Shown: positions 10,222-23,925, counted from the stretch's first letter. The stretch is DNA of 64,000 nt from Lathyrus oleraceus (GCF_024323335.1 NC_066583.1:19390665-19454664); one strand, 5' to 3'. The notes: generated from the sequence alone by a model not told the origin. Translations and numbers: made by a program.

Positions 10222-11968
10222 GTTGACCGATTAAATTCAATTTTTTTATTCAACATTGTCACTTATTAAAGTTTGGGTTAAATTGGATAATTTTGTTAAC
10301 TAATTTTAATTAACTTAAGTATTTGATTATATTAATTTTTAATCGAATAATTTTGATAATTAATTTTAATTACCTTAATTAGACGACTTAATTGAATTTT
10401 AATCAATTTTTGTTAATTAAAAATGAACCGATTTTATTCCACACTCATAGTTTCATTATCACCCAATAACACAAGTTTGGTTTCATTTAATTTCATCATC
10501 AAGTCAAAACCATTCAAACCAATTTCAAAAATAAATCACATATTTCTCGATTCTATATCGAACCCATTTTTCAAATACCTTTGTAAGTCGATTGCTTTTA
10601 AGCATCGCCATCAACCTCACATAGCTTACTCTTGGGCTTTCTTGCAATGAGACGGTCCCCTTACACCTACACTCATGCATTGCTTATTCATTGATCGGTC
10701 CAAGTTAATTATTTCAATATCTTAAATCCCCATTCGATAAAATGTACCCCCATTCCCATGGCATGTAATAATTTTATCGCTTTTTATTTCTTTATTGTTT
10801 GTTTGTTTAGCTAAGTACTAACACAAGAATAAAATCAATTTCTTTTCAAAAATATCAAAAATAAGAACTCGATCCAACATCGAGTACTTTCTCAATAAAC
10901 AAATCAATTCATTTCTACCCATTCCATTTCTTTCTAACCTTCATTCAAACCACTTCATTCAAATCTTTCTCAATCGTTCATCAAATGCTCGATCCAACGT
11001 CAAGTCATTTTCACAATAAAACTCAAAAATACTTAATTCCTATTTAACACTTTTCAATAAAAAATGGAAATGGAATGTGGTGGATACCACGAGCTCCTGA
11101 GACTAAGGTTCGAGATGGATATCTCGTCGATCTTAGCTCTCGCCATCATCCAAAATTGTCAACACGGTTTCTTCAAACCCTTTCTCAATCAAATTCAAAA
11201 AAAGACTTAATCATTATTAAACAATTTTGCAAATAAGATGGAAATGGAACGTGGTGGATTCCACGAGCTCCTGAGACTAGGATTCGAGATGGATATCTCG
11301 TCCATCCAAATTCTCGCCATTACTCAAAACACATTCAAACCAATCAAACCTTTTTCTCACCGCCGTGCGATTGATCCTTTAAACCCTTTCTCAAACGAAA
11401 GGTACTTTGTTTCAAAACAATGCAAAACAATGTTTCTCCACCTGTTTTGGGTACTCCAACAATGTTTTCGTCGATTGACACAAAGTAGCCTTCTCTAAAA
11501 TCGACCAACAAACAAACATTTTCTCCCAGAACTACATAAGCCTTGAGTTCTCTATTGAGATACGTAGGAGCAGGATTTGTAAATCTTGTCAGGCTCATTA
11601 ATAAAAAACTTAGGTTTAGTCCTTCGTTTCAAAATCCAAAAACATCTTCTCTTTTCTATTCTTTCTTTCCCACCTAATAACTTGAGAAGTCTAATACTTC
11701 AAACTAACCCTAACGCGCACAACTAACCTAACGGTTCCCGTTGAGTACAACGAACATGAGGGGTGATAATACCTTCCCCTTGCGTAATTGACTCCCGAAC
11801 CCTGATTTGGTTGCGATGACCATAATCATTGTCGTTCTTTATTGGGTTTTATCTATATTTCCCCTTTCCTTTTAGGAATAAATAAAGTTCGGTGGCGACT
11901 CTGTTCCGTCCATCATTGCGAGCGTGCGATTGCGCTTCGCTAGATCGTGTTCTCATTTTTCCGAGGTA
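10222..11968 (+). repeat. F: 3' part of a Tat/Ogre-type LTR
   Basis: The block ends with the AATAAA-GTTCGGTGGCGACTCTG signature seen near the 3' end of the other Ogre-type LTRs. It resembles the 18720-20076 part of LTR I: the TTGAGTACAA...GATAATACCTTCCCCTTGC segment occurs in both. It holds a 174-bp internal duplication (from 11064 and 11238) built around GTGGATACCACGAGCTCCTG. The 5' part is missing because element A abuts it at 10216; it may lie left of A, outside the window. The 3' boundary near 11968 is judged from where copia G resumes. Confidence 0.6.
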
Positions 11969-13095
11969 CGAAATTTACCAAGAAAGGTGGCAAAGCCTGT
12001 GACAAACCTACATGTTATGGGGCAAGTAGCCCAATCACTATCTGTAATACCAGAAAGAAACAAGTTAATTTTAACTGGATAAAAGAGGCCCTGAGCAATG
12101 CATGATTTTAAATATTCTAATATGTGAAGTGTGAATTGGAGTAATATTAGGCTGAGAAACAAACTGACTTAGTTGTTGGACATCAAAAGAGATATTAGGG
12201 AGAGTAGTGCTTAAATAAATAAGTTGGAAAACGAGTCTTTGATATTGAGTAGAATCATGGTATGGTGGAGAAGTAGTGTAGTGAAGTTTTAGAGAAGGGT
12301 TGTAAGGATTAGAAGAAGGTTCTGTAGAAATCATACTTGTAATGCTTAGTAAATCAAGTGTGTAATTATGTTGATTTAGTAAAATACCAGACGAAGATCT
12401 AGAGACTTCAAGGCCAAGAAAGTATCAAATATGTCCCAAGTCTCTGATACAAAATTTGATGTGAATAATAACTTTAACATTTTGTATTTCCATGTAGTTG
12501 TTACCTGCTAAAAATATATAATCTACATAAATTAACAGGGCATTAAAGGGAGGACCATAATATTTTGTAAACAAGGAATAATCAACATTAGAGTGAATGT
12601 AACCAACATAAATTAAGGAGTCAGACAGTTTGGAATACCATTGTTTTCTGGCCTACTTAACGCCATAAATGCTTTTGTTAAGTTTATAGAATTTAGTGTG
12701 TTAGGATGAATGGGGAAGTTTCTAACCTTTTAGAATGGACATATGAACTTCTTCATTTAAATACCCATTAAGGAAAGCATTATTGACATCTAGTTATTCT
12801 AGATGCCAATGTTTAATAGATGTTAAGGCCAGGAGAGTTCTTACAGTGGCCAGTTTAGAAATCAGAGAGAAGGTGTCAAAATAGTCAACACTTTCTAGTT
12901 AAGTGTATCATTTTATTACAAGACAAGTTTTGTACATGTCAATATTACCATTAGTAAGATATTTTATTTTGTAGACCATTTACATCCTATGGGTATTTTA
13001 CTAGGAGGAAGGTCTACAATGGTCCAAGTGTTGGTGTGCTCAAGGGAATGAAGCATAGATTGCATGGATTTAAGCCAATAATCATGTTTACTAGA
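11969..13095 (-). pseudogene. pol: Copia reverse transcriptase and RNase H remnant (G)
   Basis: Recognisable blocks are the RT catalytic region IYVDYIFLAGN near 12530, the segment STQYQRLVFQLIYLSTT (12071-12334) and the RNase H start SDWATCPITCRFVTGF (11953-12162). The catalytic YVDD motif reads YVDY, so the enzyme would be inactive even without the stops. The RNase H ends abruptly where LTR fragment F begins. Confidence 0.85.
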
Positions 13096-14321
13096 TCAGG
13101 AGAAAGTTATGGCTTCAGGTGTGGAAGAAAGGGAGAGACATAAGTTTTTATAGGTGGTGTTACAATTGTCATAGGTCAAGACAGGTGAGAGAGGAAAGGA
13201 TGTTGTGGAGGGAATAAAGTCGTAAAGAGGCTCAATGTTCATAAGGTTGCAATGATAATCAATGAGATATGCTGTTTTTTTGTTGCTAATTCTAGTTGAT
13301 TTTATTATGGTGGGAGGATGAGGGGCATATGGGTTGTTTTTGTTAGATTTTAGAGTGGGAAGAGTAAGGTCATTAGAAGGAGGATAATATTTTGGTGGAG
13401 GTGTGGGAGTAATGAGAGGGGAGGTAGAGAGAGGAATAAGGTCAAGGTGTAGTAGAGATAAGTTAAATGTCAGTATTATCATGATGGATGGTAAGGATGG
13501 GAAGGAGAGGATGATAATCATGGGATGTAAGCAAAGGAAAATAGGATTCATATAAAACTAACATCCCTAGAAAATAATTTTTTTTTAGTGTTAAGATCAT
13601 ACAGAAGGTAACATTTGGTTTCTTCAATATGTCTTGGAAAACACAATATTTAGAGTGAGGATCAAATTTGCTACGATTATGTTGAAGTGTAAAAGCATAA
13701 GCAAGACATCCAAAAGATTTAAAAGTTTCATAATTAGAATGATTATCATACAATAAAAAATAAGTGGTGTTGTTATTTATCAGGGGGGAGGTAAAAGATT
13801 GATGATATGAACAACATGACCAATAGATAGATGCCAAACTTTTTTTTAGGAATACTAGATTAAAATAACAAGGATCTTGAAAGATTGAGGATGTGTTCAT
13901 GTTTCCTCTAAACAATACAGTTTTCTTAAGGGAACTCAACACATAATCTTTGGTGCAAGATACCTTTGGATTTGTAAAAATTATTCATAAATCTTTTTGG
14001 CCCATTGTCAGTGCGAAGGCATTTTATTTAAAGAAAATTGAATGGAGATAAAGGAAGTAAAATTGAGTAATTGTTTTCTGGTTCCATTTTTATGGGTATT
14101 AAAGATAACTCAAGTGAATCTAGTTTAATTATAAACTAAAGTAAGGAAAATCTATGGTTGGTGATATAATGGATCGAGTAAGGACCTCAAATATCAACAT
14201 GTAAGATATCAAAATAATGAGAGGTTGTGTTATTACCATCAACATAAAATAAATGTTTGTATTTAGATAATTGAAAATGATGACATGACAAATCTTGATT
14301 TATGCTATATTGAGTACTAGG
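13096..14321 (-). pseudogene. pol: Copia integrase C-terminal half and linker (G)
   Basis: The frame at 13463-13942 matches the copia integrase C-terminal region (FKSFGCLAYAFTLQHNRSKF, then SKYCVFQDI). The frame at 13096-13551 is the hydrophilic linker between integrase and RT, ending in the TYKNLCLSLSSTPEAITFS block that typically precedes RT. Sequence from 13950 to 14321 is a stop-ridden integrase core. LTR I starts at 14322 within it. Confidence 0.75.
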
Positions 14322-15781
14322 TGTCATACCTAAAATTTTACGCCCCAAAGTATTTTCATTTGCATTGATTCATATACATATTCATTTGTATTTAATATAC
14401 ATCATTACACAATAACCATTTCATTTAGTCATTGTGTATCATTAACATGCATCAAGGTCCACAGTTGATTCATTGCATTATCATATGTATATTTTCAAGA
14501 GTGTGCATTGACATTTCATGAGAAACTGGTGGTTTTCTTGACATTAGAAGCAAGTTTTAATAACTAGGTCATTTGAGTTTCATTCATGCACACTTGTTGA
14601 CATTAATTTAGTGACGAGCATTTATTTTTCACACATACATTCATTATGGGGTTATTGATAAAAATAAGTTCACTTTCCAATTCATGCATACATTCATTGT
14701 TTTGGATTTTTATTGTCAAAATAAAGTCCAAGTTTCAAAAGTTTTGTCATTTAATCCATTTCATCCATGTCCATTTTTGTCATTGAATCATAGTTAAGAT
14801 GTTTGTCGTAAAAAGGATAACTTATGAGGCAGGTATCTTTTTAGACCTAACCTTAGGTCCTTTTGTTTGGTGACTCGGTTCCCCTTTTTTCATTTTCATC
14901 ATTAGCAAAAAATAGTTGTTTCTAATAAGGCATGAATTCCATCTCTTTTGGTATAAGACATTTAAAATAAATTTGATATTTGTGAATGTAAATACTTCAA
15001 TTTCGTGCAAGGATTACATTTTTTTGTCAAATATACAAAGTGTTACTACATGTACAAGGCACAAGTTTGTTACAAGTTCTCACACTGTACAAGTTAATTT
15101 ACAAGATACTTTACATAAAACCAAAACCTAAAGAAAAAAATATGTATATTGCCTAAAGTTAAAATAAACTCCAAGTTGCATCTTTTCTTCGTCTTCAAGC
15201 TTCCTTAAGCCTATTTGGCTCCTTTGATTCACCAAGCGTGTCATCAGCAAAATTCCACATGCTTTATGTTTTCCAATCTCTAGCCATCCGTTCCATTGCT
15301 TGAAATTGAAGTCACTGGGCCAAATCTTCATTATTTAAGACCTTAAACCAAAAGGAAGCGATTAGTCCCCAATACAGTGCAAGCAAGTGCAATATATTTC
15401 ACATGAATGCAAGCAAGACAAGGCAAACTAACAATGCAACAAGTTATTTAACACAAACATAGCACACGAGGGATAATTTTGTAGTGCAAATATAATAGCC
15501 AAATAAAATTTTCATAAAGGTTATGTATTCAAATAACCAAGCATTCTCACTACATTAAAAAAAATAACACATTGTAGTAAAAATAAAAAGGGCAAGGCCA
15601 TTCATTTCAAAATTCTCCAATCCACAACTTATTTACATCAATAAATCAAACAAAAGAAATTCAAAAAACACAAAAGCAATAACACATGGATCACTACATG
15701 AATTATCTCCACTCACTCTCAAATCCCACACTTTATGGGATATTTTTACCTCCCTAACAACTCATTCTATTTGATCCTTAT

Positions 15782-17146
15782 TGTTGGTGTAAGCCCTAGA
15801 GGCCAATACTTTTGGTACTTGTATCGAATTATTTAAAGGCATTTTCTTTATTATGGTCGATTAATAAAGTCACTGGAATAGATAGTCCGTTTAATGTATT
15901 AAGTGTGACTTAATCATGAGAACACATTAAACATAAGGACACTATTCTTAAAGTATCCGTAGTCGAGCTTTAGTGTGACGTGGGATAACATTAAAGCATT
16001 AAGACTATTATGTTTGTAGACTGATGATCACATCTCATGGATCATGGATAAAGAGTTATCAAGTCTTAAACATAGGTATGAATATTAGGAGTAATATTTA
16101 TACCGGATTGACCCGCTATGAGAATACTATATAGAAAGTTATGCAAAGTGTCATAAGTTATTCTCATGGTGATAATAGTGTATACCACTCTTCGACCTGA
16201 AACCACTATGGATCCTAGATGTAGAGTCGAGTGCTTTATTGCTGATCCAACATTGTCCGTAACTGGATAACCATAAAGACAGTTGATGGGTACTCCACGA
16301 AGCATGCTGAGGGACATGAGTGTCCTAGATGGAATTTTCCAATCCTGCGTAACATGATAAATGTCTATGGGCCCAATATTGAACTGGACAAGGGTGACAC
16401 GGTCTATACCTTGTGTTCAATATAGACATAAGGGCAAATGGGTAATTATACACATAATTATTATCACAGGAGGTTTTGTCAAATCACATGACATTTTCGT
16501 GACTTGGGTAGCAGTGATGTGTTGCTAGATACCGCTCATTGTTTATTATGTTAAATGCGTGATTTAATATAATTGCCAACGCCGCGAAAACCTATAGGGT
16601 CACACACAAAGGACGGATTGATGAGAGATAGAGTAACTAAGGAACACCGTAAGGTACGGTGCACTTAAGTGGGAGACGAAATATGGTAAGGTACAAAATA
16701 CTTAAGTGATTTTGGGCATATTATAAGATATGGGCCAAAATACACTTAAGTGGGTTTTTTAGCTTGAAGCCCACACAAGTGGTTCTATAAATAGAACCCC
16801 TTGAGTAGAAGCATTGTCACTCCAATCCACTCAGACAGAAATTCAAGTAGAGACTTGGAATTTTGTTTCCCTCTTTCTCTCACTCAAAGCCTTCATTCAT
16901 AACAGCTAGCACTGCGATTGAAGGAATCCGTTCGTGTGGACTGAGTAGAGACGTTGTCATCGTTCAACGTTCGTGATCGCCCCGCGGATCTGTATCAAAG
17001 ATTTTGATCATTATCAGAGATCTGCACCAAAGGTTTGAATCGCCATAAGAGGTAACGATTCTATCACTGATCATGCCCATTCGTAAGGATCACTAAATGG
17101 AGAAATTTTTAAATTCCGCTGCGCCTTGGATGGCTATTCTCCTTCA
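15782..17146 (+). mobile_element. Solo LTR of the H copia family (1365 bp)
   Basis: It begins TGTTGGTGTAAGCCCTAGAG and ends ATTCTCCTTCA. It is flanked by a perfect 5-bp duplication CTTAT (15777-15781 and 17147-17151). It is closely similar along its whole length to the two LTRs of element H. It lacks the ATTAATTAATAA stretch near the start and has an extra TTAATATAA near 16563. Solo LTRs arise by recombination between the LTRs of a complete element. Confidence 0.95.
16796..16803 (+). promoter_or_regulatory. TATA box of the solo LTR
   Basis: TATAAATA occurs in the context GTTCTATAAATAGAACC, itself a near-palindrome, at the same place as in the two H LTRs. Confidence 0.7.
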
Positions 17147-17878
17147 CTTATCCACTCTCAAATTCACACACTTGAAGAAGAAATATCTTCCTCATTTCAT
17201 GCTATCACAATACCAATTTTCTCACTCCCCCATTTCTATAAAGCTATTCATTCACACACAACAATAACACAAAAAAAATCATTACTAAGACAACATAAAA
17301 ACTATTGAAAACCCTAGCGATTCTCAGAAGCATTAACAATACCAAATCCCTAAACCATTTTACTAAATATCTTAACCTATGGGTGTTTAGAACTTCACCT
17401 CAGAAGCCCTAATCCACCCAAGATAAGCCTAAACACTAAAAAACAACCACACAAAATCCATATATTAAAAAAGAAGAAAGAGGATGAGATGTTATTTTTG
17501 AAGAGCAGAAAGTCCGAAGGAAAACTTACCTCAAAAGGGGCTTCACACTAGTAACATCCAGTTTGTAACCATCTTGATCCCTTCATGTTTACATTTTGCT
17601 TGCTTTCCGCTTATTGTGTTGAGTAGAATCTATTTTTGGATTTGGTTGAGCCAGGTTTAGGTTATCTGTTTGCTTGATTAGGGGTTTTGGTGAGTTTTTT
17701 TTTTTGGGTGATTTGGAGTCCATTTTTGGATACAAGAGGTCAAATAACCTAGGAAATGGGGTTAACATGGACTCCAACGAAACTTCGACGATTGCATTCA
17801 TATGCGCCACCATGATGTTCTTGAACACCACTACGCCAGATCCCCATATGAGTGTTTTATTTTGTTTGTTCAGTTTGT

Positions 17879-18054
<176 letters not shown>

Positions 18055-18490
18055 TAGCAGTGTGTATATACTCCCTTCTCTCTTAGCCTGGTCACGCCAC
18101 TTGGGCGCTTCCTAACCTTCTGATCTTGGTTGGCTGGAACCAACCAGAGGATTCCATGGGGAATCCTCACCGTAGCCTCCACCCTTAGATTTTCTTGGAC
18201 TATCAAAGTAGTCAAATCATGCGCCATTCCCTGAGTCAATATTTTGACTTTGGATTTGGGCTAGACTGGCCATTTAGCCTTCGCCCATTGTTTCATGCGC
18301 CTCACAGACTTTCTTCTTGCACACCCTTCCTATTGGGTTGTTAGCCCATTTGTTTGGTCTTTTTAGTTTTTTTTATTATTTCTTTCTATTATCTTATTTT
18401 TGTTTGTTTTATTATAGTTATTATTTTCTACTTTTGATTTATTCTAACACTCTTGTAAAAATAATATTGGAATTTTTATTTTATGGTACG

Positions 18491-18679
<189 letters not shown>

Positions 18680-19029
18680 GTTGATGTGTTTAATTTTAAT
18701 TATAAATATTTGTTATTTTGTTAATTATTTAAGGCTTCAGTCATAACTAATTAAAAACCAAAATTGATTTTCTTATTTGTAAATAATCCTTTCAATTAAT
18801 TTTCATTCCGCTTTAATTAAAAATAATATAAAATCAAAAGAAGAACAACTTAGTACCATAATTTTCCATCACTTTCAAATCACTTCAATTTAAATTTCAA
18901 CTTTACCCCAACTTAACTTCAAAAAAATTCAAATCATTCTGCGACGCAAATCAAACATCGATCAACATGAAACATATTTTTTCAAATAAAAACAAAAAAA
19001 CATTTAATCATTATCAAACATCTTTTCGC

Positions 19030-19400
19030 AAATAAGGATGAAAAGGGAACATGGTGTATATCACGATATCCCGAGGGTTAGGATACGCGGTGTATATCTC
19101 GATCATCCGAGCGCTCGTCATCCCTTTAGAAACTCTCAACATGATTGAAGTCAAAATCATTTTTACAATAAATTGAACGAAAAAGGAACGTGGTGTATAT
19201 CAAGACTTCCCCGAGTGTTAGGATACGAGGTGTATATCTCGACCATCTGAATGTTCGTTGTCCAACCAAAAATACCTAATTACATCTAAATCATTTCACA
19301 AATAAGGATGAAAAAGGAACATGGTGTATATCACGACATCTAAGGGTTAGGATATCAAGTGTATATCTCAACCACCTGAGCACCCATCATCACCCAAAAA
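19030..19400 (+). repeat. Internal tandem repeat in LTR I
   Basis: Three diverged copies (near 19037, 19180 and 19308; spacing about 143 and 128 bp) contain GATGAAAA-like sequence, GTGTATATCA and then GGTTAGGATA and GTGTATATCTC. LTR fragment F has two copies of an equivalent block. The unit appears to be an old, independently expanding repeat of this LTR family. Confidence 0.75.
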
Positions 19401-20083
19401 CATACAAAACACATTCAAACCTTTTGCCTTTTGGCATTAACCTTCAAACTTTTTTAAATGAAAGATGTTTCATCTTGAGATGATGCAAAACAACGCCTCG
19501 TCCACTTACATGTGAGTTGAGCTAAGTGACGTTTTCCCGTGAATGTTAATTTATAAATCCATCATATTGTGATGAAAACGCCCAATCCTCAAATTGTTTT
19601 GGGTAAGCAACGTTTTTCGTTCGATTGCGACAAAATAACTTTCGCTAAAATTGACCGACAAATTAACATTTTCTACCCAGAACTTCGTAGTCTTGAGTTT
19701 TGCATTTCACCAGGAGATACGTAGGAGCAAGACACACAATCTTTTCAAGAACCCTAATAAAAAACCTTTTTGCGATCCCTTTCTTTTTCTCTTTAAATTT
19801 TCAATAACTCGAAGAAAGCCAGACCTTTTGAAAGCTAACAAATGACACAAACTAACTAAATGGTTCCTGTTGAGTACAATGGATACCAGGGGTGATAATA
19901 CCTTCCCCTTGCATAATCGACTTCCGAACCTGATTTGGTTGCGACGACCATATCTTAGTCTATTAGGGGTTTTATCGATATTTTATCTTTCTTTCTTTGG
20001 AATAAATAAAGTCCAATGGCAATTATGTTTATCACCACGCGGGTGTGATACGTTTGTGGTAGTATCTTTTGTGCCACGAGAGC

Positions 20084-20101
20084 TGGCGACTCTGCTAGCA
20101 A
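20084..20101 (+). promoter_or_regulatory. Primer-binding-site remnant behind LTR I
   Basis: TGGCGACTCTGCTAGCAA matches the first 13 bases of the Ogre-type primer site of A and B and then diverges. It lies seven bases after the proposed LTR end. Confidence 0.65.
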
Positions 20102-20444
20102 CCTGATTCCCTAAAGTGAGTCAAGCCTAGTTTGGTTTATCTTGTGCTGAGTGATTTCTTTACTTATTTGACTTTCTTCTATATTTTCTTTTGGTATCTC
20201 ATGTGCTATATTATTGTTATCCTATATTTTCTATATGGTTTCCATGTGTTGTTGGTATTGGATACTGATCGGTCACTATTTTCACTATGTTTTTGTTGCT
20301 TATCCGACAAGAAACCAAGGATTTTGAGAAATTGTGTACGCATTATGGTACCTTTAAAGTTAATTTTCATTCTCATAAGTTATCTAAGAAATTTTATTAA
20401 TTGTGAGTTTTATTGGGTGTTTTCGTGATTTTACGCTTTGGTTG
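20102..20444 (+). other. Truncated leader of the element behind LTR I
   Basis: About 340 bp follow the primer site, including a GTTTGGTTTATCTTGTGCTG word that also occurs in part in the LTR of B. No conserved protein is encoded. The right boundary with J is approximate. Confidence 0.4.
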
Positions 20445-20719
20445 TCGTGTTTATGCCCTCCAGGTCCACAGAGAAGATCCAACGGACTCAATGCGAGAAA
20501 GTGGAAAGTTCCGGCGTTTGAAAAAAGAAGATTTCCCAATTCAGGAGGCCTGACACGTCCACTCGTGTCACTTGACACGGATCGTGTTAGGAGGAAGGCC
20601 AAGAAAGAACAAGTAATGCCCAAGATAGTGGCCCGGCACGACCGACCGTGTCAGGTCATCTGGGGCATGTCAGCAAGGAAATAACAAGGCAGAGAGCTGA
20701 CACGGCCGCCTGTGTCAGC

Positions 20720-20737
20720 CTGACACGGCCGTGTCAG
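20720..20737. repeat. 18-bp palindrome in the J LTR
   Basis: CTGACACGGCCGTGTCAG is a perfect inverted repeat. Further copies of ACACG/CGTGT words lie at about 20551-20590, 20636-20652 and 20698-20716. Confidence 0.85.
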
Positions 20738-21690
20738 CCCAAAACATTAATTTTCTAGTTTTTGGGCTTTTTCACCGGGCTTGAGCTGCAGGGACGTTTT
20801 GGAGATTTCCACCTTATGCCAAGGAATTTTCACTATATTTGGAGAGTTTCTACAATAGAAAATATCATCTTGAAACGAGGCGAACACAACATTGTCAGAC
20901 GAGCAAGGATTACAGAGGTGAGGGAATTTAGAGAGCGGAAGGTTTTCATGAGCGGGAGCGATTGAATATCCAAGTCATCAAATTACTTGTAATGTGTATT
21001 TTTTATCCTGAATTTGTTTTGAACAATATGAGTTTCTAAACCTCCCAATGCTAGGGGGTATCCCTGATTTAGAATTGTAATAACTGTGAGCTTATGATTG
21101 CATTTATAATATTGTTTTTAAGGTAATCTTTTGATGGGTTTAATGCTTTATCTTTTGGACCAATCGAGGTTGTTGTATGGTTATCAATAAGGCTAGACCG
21201 TCGTTGATAAGGTTTTCATAAGATTACTCTGCAGTAGATATCACCTATGACTAGGGATACCCTATGTGAATCAGAGCATTCTTGATATAAGAAAGTTTAA
21301 CTTCACCCCAATTGTCTATGGACATAGAAATTAGGGTAGAATGATTAAAGGTTTTTTCACCAAGGACTTGGGAGAAAATACCCTTGAGAACTAGTAGTAA
21401 TTGATATTTGTTGATGCAATAGTGACTCAGAGTTGTTACATGGATAAATCATACACCTTCCTTGGAATTGTTCCTCTTACCTTGAAAACCCTTATTTTTC
21501 ATTACTATTGTCCTTTGCCTTTATTTTTATAATTTTGAATTAAAAAACCCTAATTATAATTTTTGTTTAATTGAATGATAATTTGAACTCGATATTGACT
21601 TGCAATCCTTGAGATCGACATTCGGGGAGTTTCCCCTTTATTACTATAACAGGCAAAATAGTACACTTGCTATTTTTCTGATCAAGTCTT

Positions 21691-21708
21691 TGGCGCCGTT
21701 GTCGGGGA
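21691..21708 (+). promoter_or_regulatory. Primer-binding site, tRNA-Asp type (J)
   Basis: TGGCGCCGTTGTCGGGGA stands six bases after the LTR end. This is the primer-site form characteristic of Athila and Cyclops elements. Confidence 0.85.
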
Positions 21709-21811
21709 CTGCCAAAATATAGAGTTTAATTTTTAGTTCAATTAAAAGTTTGTTGCTCTGCAATAAAATTATTTTTCTGTCATTTATATAATTTCATTCA
21801 CTAATCTGTGT

Positions 21812-21913
21812 ATGCGAGGAGAGCCCTCAGTAGAATTTCTTTTTGACACAGAAATCGAGAGAACCCGTCACCAGAGACGCAGAAACGCTAGATTGATATC
21901 AATTTGGAAGAAA
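21812..21913 (+). pseudogene. gag: Gag N-terminal fragment (J)
   Basis: An ATG about 100 bp after the primer site opens a frame with FLFDTEIERTRHQRRRNAR and stops after 33 residues. The acidic-then-arginine-rich pattern is consistent with the start of Athila/Cyclops gag. The sequence then changes to copia RT, so only the beginning survives. Assignment rests mainly on the position behind the primer site. Confidence 0.45.
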
Positions 21914-21915
21914 TA

Positions 21916-23345
21916 AAGTTTGAGAACTTTTTCCTAGACCTAATGCTAAACACATCAGTGGCACTAAATGGGTGTTTAAAAATAAACTTGATGAAATGGT
22001 ATAATTGTTGGAAATAAAGCTAGATTAGTATCCAAAGCCTATAATCAAGAAGAATGTATTATTTTTGATGAAAAAATTGCTCCTATTGCAAGATTAAAGG
22101 CTATTATACTTATTACTTGCATATGCATGTTTTTTGAAGTTTTAGTTTTTCCAAATGGATGTTAAAAGTCAAATCTTGATTGGATATATTAAAGAGGAAG
22201 TCTATGTAAGTCAACCACCTGGGTTTGAAGATTTCAAGAATCCTTCTCATGTGTACAAGTTAAACAAGGTTATCTATGGATTGAAGTAAGCACCAAGGGT
22301 TTGGTACGATAGATTAAGAAATTTTCTATGTGAAAAAGGTTTCAACAAGGGAAAGGTGGATACAACATTATTCATTAAGAAGATTAAAAATCACACATTG
22401 CTAGTTCAAATATATGCAAATGAGATTATATTTGGCTTCACAAATAAAGCCTTATGTGAATAATTTTCAAACATGATGCAAAGAGAATTTGAAATGTCCA
22501 CAATGGTTAAACGTAACTATTTCATTGGATTGTAAATCAAGCAAGTAAAAAGTGGCATATTCATAAATCAATCAAAGTATTGCAAAGAACTATTGAAGTA
22601 GTTTGACATGGATAAATTCAAAGAAATTTCCACTCCAATGAGTTAAGGCACTTATGTGGATCAAGATGAATCTAAAGCTTTAATTGACATAACAACGTAT
22701 AGATGTATGATCGGTTCATTACTTTATCTTAACGTTTAGTATTTCTTTATGTGCTTATTATCAAACCTGTCCAAAATAGTCTCATCTCTCTTATGTTAAA
22801 AGGATCATGAAATATATTAAAGGAACCACAAACATTGGTTTATGGTATCCAAAATGTATTTTATGTGACTTAGTCATATATTCTGATTCTTATTATGTCG
22901 GATGCAAAACTGATGAAAAAATCACAAGTGGAACATGTCACTTATTAGGTAATTCTCTAGTTTCTTGGTCTTGTAAGAAGTAAGCATGAGTCTCCCTAAG
23001 TAGTACAAAAGTAGACTATATTGCTGCTAGAAGTTATTATGTGCAAGTACTTTGGTTAAAGCAATAACTATGTCACTATGGTTTAAACCTAGGATGCATT
23101 GCCCTAAGGCATGAGAACATAAGTTCCATAACTTTAAAAAAATAAACTAGTGATGCATTCAAGAAAAAAACACATAGGAATCATACATTATTTCCTTAGA
23201 GATTGTGTACTTAAAGGAGATATGGAAATCACATTTGTAGATACTCATGATCAATTAAATGACATATTTACAAAACCATTAGCCAAAGAATATTTCTATA
23301 AAATAAGAAGTGAACTATGACTTTTGGATGAAAATTATGTCTAAG
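21916..23345 (+). pseudogene. pol: Copia RT and RNase H remnant (E)
   Basis: The translation begins at ISGTKWVFKNKL and continues through [33 protein letters not shown] and ISTPMS into RNase H (STKVDYIAARSYY) and the end block DQLNDIFTKPLAKE. At least ten stops or frame changes are visible. The catalytic motif reads YANE instead of YVDD (near 22415), so decay has reached the active site. It is joined on the left to the gag start of J. Confidence 0.9.
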
Positions 23346-23925
23346 CATGAACATTCATCTAAGACAATGTCAATTATGATGATCTTCAAAGAAATTAATC
23401 TACTCGTTCATCAAATCAAAGGTAACTTTCATCAAGGTACATTATCTATGTTTCTATGTTCTCTATGTATTCATATGTTTTGTACATGATTTATGTCTTA
23501 ACTATATGTTTTCATATGATCTAGCATGAATACATGGTCCAAACACACTTAAAAATTGAAAATTTCAAAATATTAGGGGTGGTACTTGAATACCACAATC
23601 TGGTAGTCGACTACCAAGGCAAAAATGCCCATAAAAATCCCACACTTAAAACTCCACATCCCAACCTAAATTCTTTCATCCTACATTATCGTCTTCATCT
23701 CTCACACTTAAAAATCCCCAAAACCTAAACTTCCCAAAATCTCCATTAATCAACCCATAACTCCTCGAAACTTCATCCTTCCTCGTGAGTTTAAGAAAGG
23801 TTGGTCCAAGAATTAAAAATCCCACTAAAAATATTCCTCTTAGAAGGAGTCAAGGAGAAAATACAATTGACCTCTCTTGTCTCATGAACTCTCCTGACGA
23901 TATTACAAAATTTAGACTGAAGTAT
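23346..23925 (+). other. Region between pol and the 3' ORF (E)
   Basis: This noncoding stretch of about 580 bp contains a GGTAGTCGACTACC palindrome at 23601-23614. A start of the downstream ORF may lie near 23785, but it stops where the solo LTR D is inserted at 23926. Confidence 0.45.

Larger units (their letters stand above)
11969..14321 (-). mobile_element. G: decayed Ty1/copia pol remnant
   Basis: Read on the minus strand, this holds integrase, a linker, RT and RNase H in copia order, without LTRs. It is truncated by F at its RNase H end and by LTR I at its integrase end. Many stops and frame changes make it one of the older layers here. Confidence 0.85.
20445..21915 (+). mobile_element. 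J: Cyclops/Athila-type Ty3/gypsy 5' end (LTR, primer site, gag start)
   Basis: The LTR is judged to start near TGTCGTGTTTATGCC (about 20445) and ends at 21684 (TTCTGATCA). It is followed by a tRNA-Asp-type primer site. It is rich in ACACGG/CCGTGT words, including a perfect palindrome at 20720-20737. A short gag-like start with an ERTRHQRRRNAR basic run (21812-21913) follows, and then copia sequence of E takes over at about 21916. The start is uncertain by a few hundred bases. Confidence 0.65.

Noticed and set aside
16066..16317. Minus-strand frame found again at 51283-51534 and 57518-57778
   Set aside because: It recurs because it lies in the three LTR copies of the H family; there is no sign of coding constraint.
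20403..20684. Plus and minus frames in the J LTR start
   Set aside because: They lie in ACACGG-rich LTR sequence; composition, not coding, explains them.
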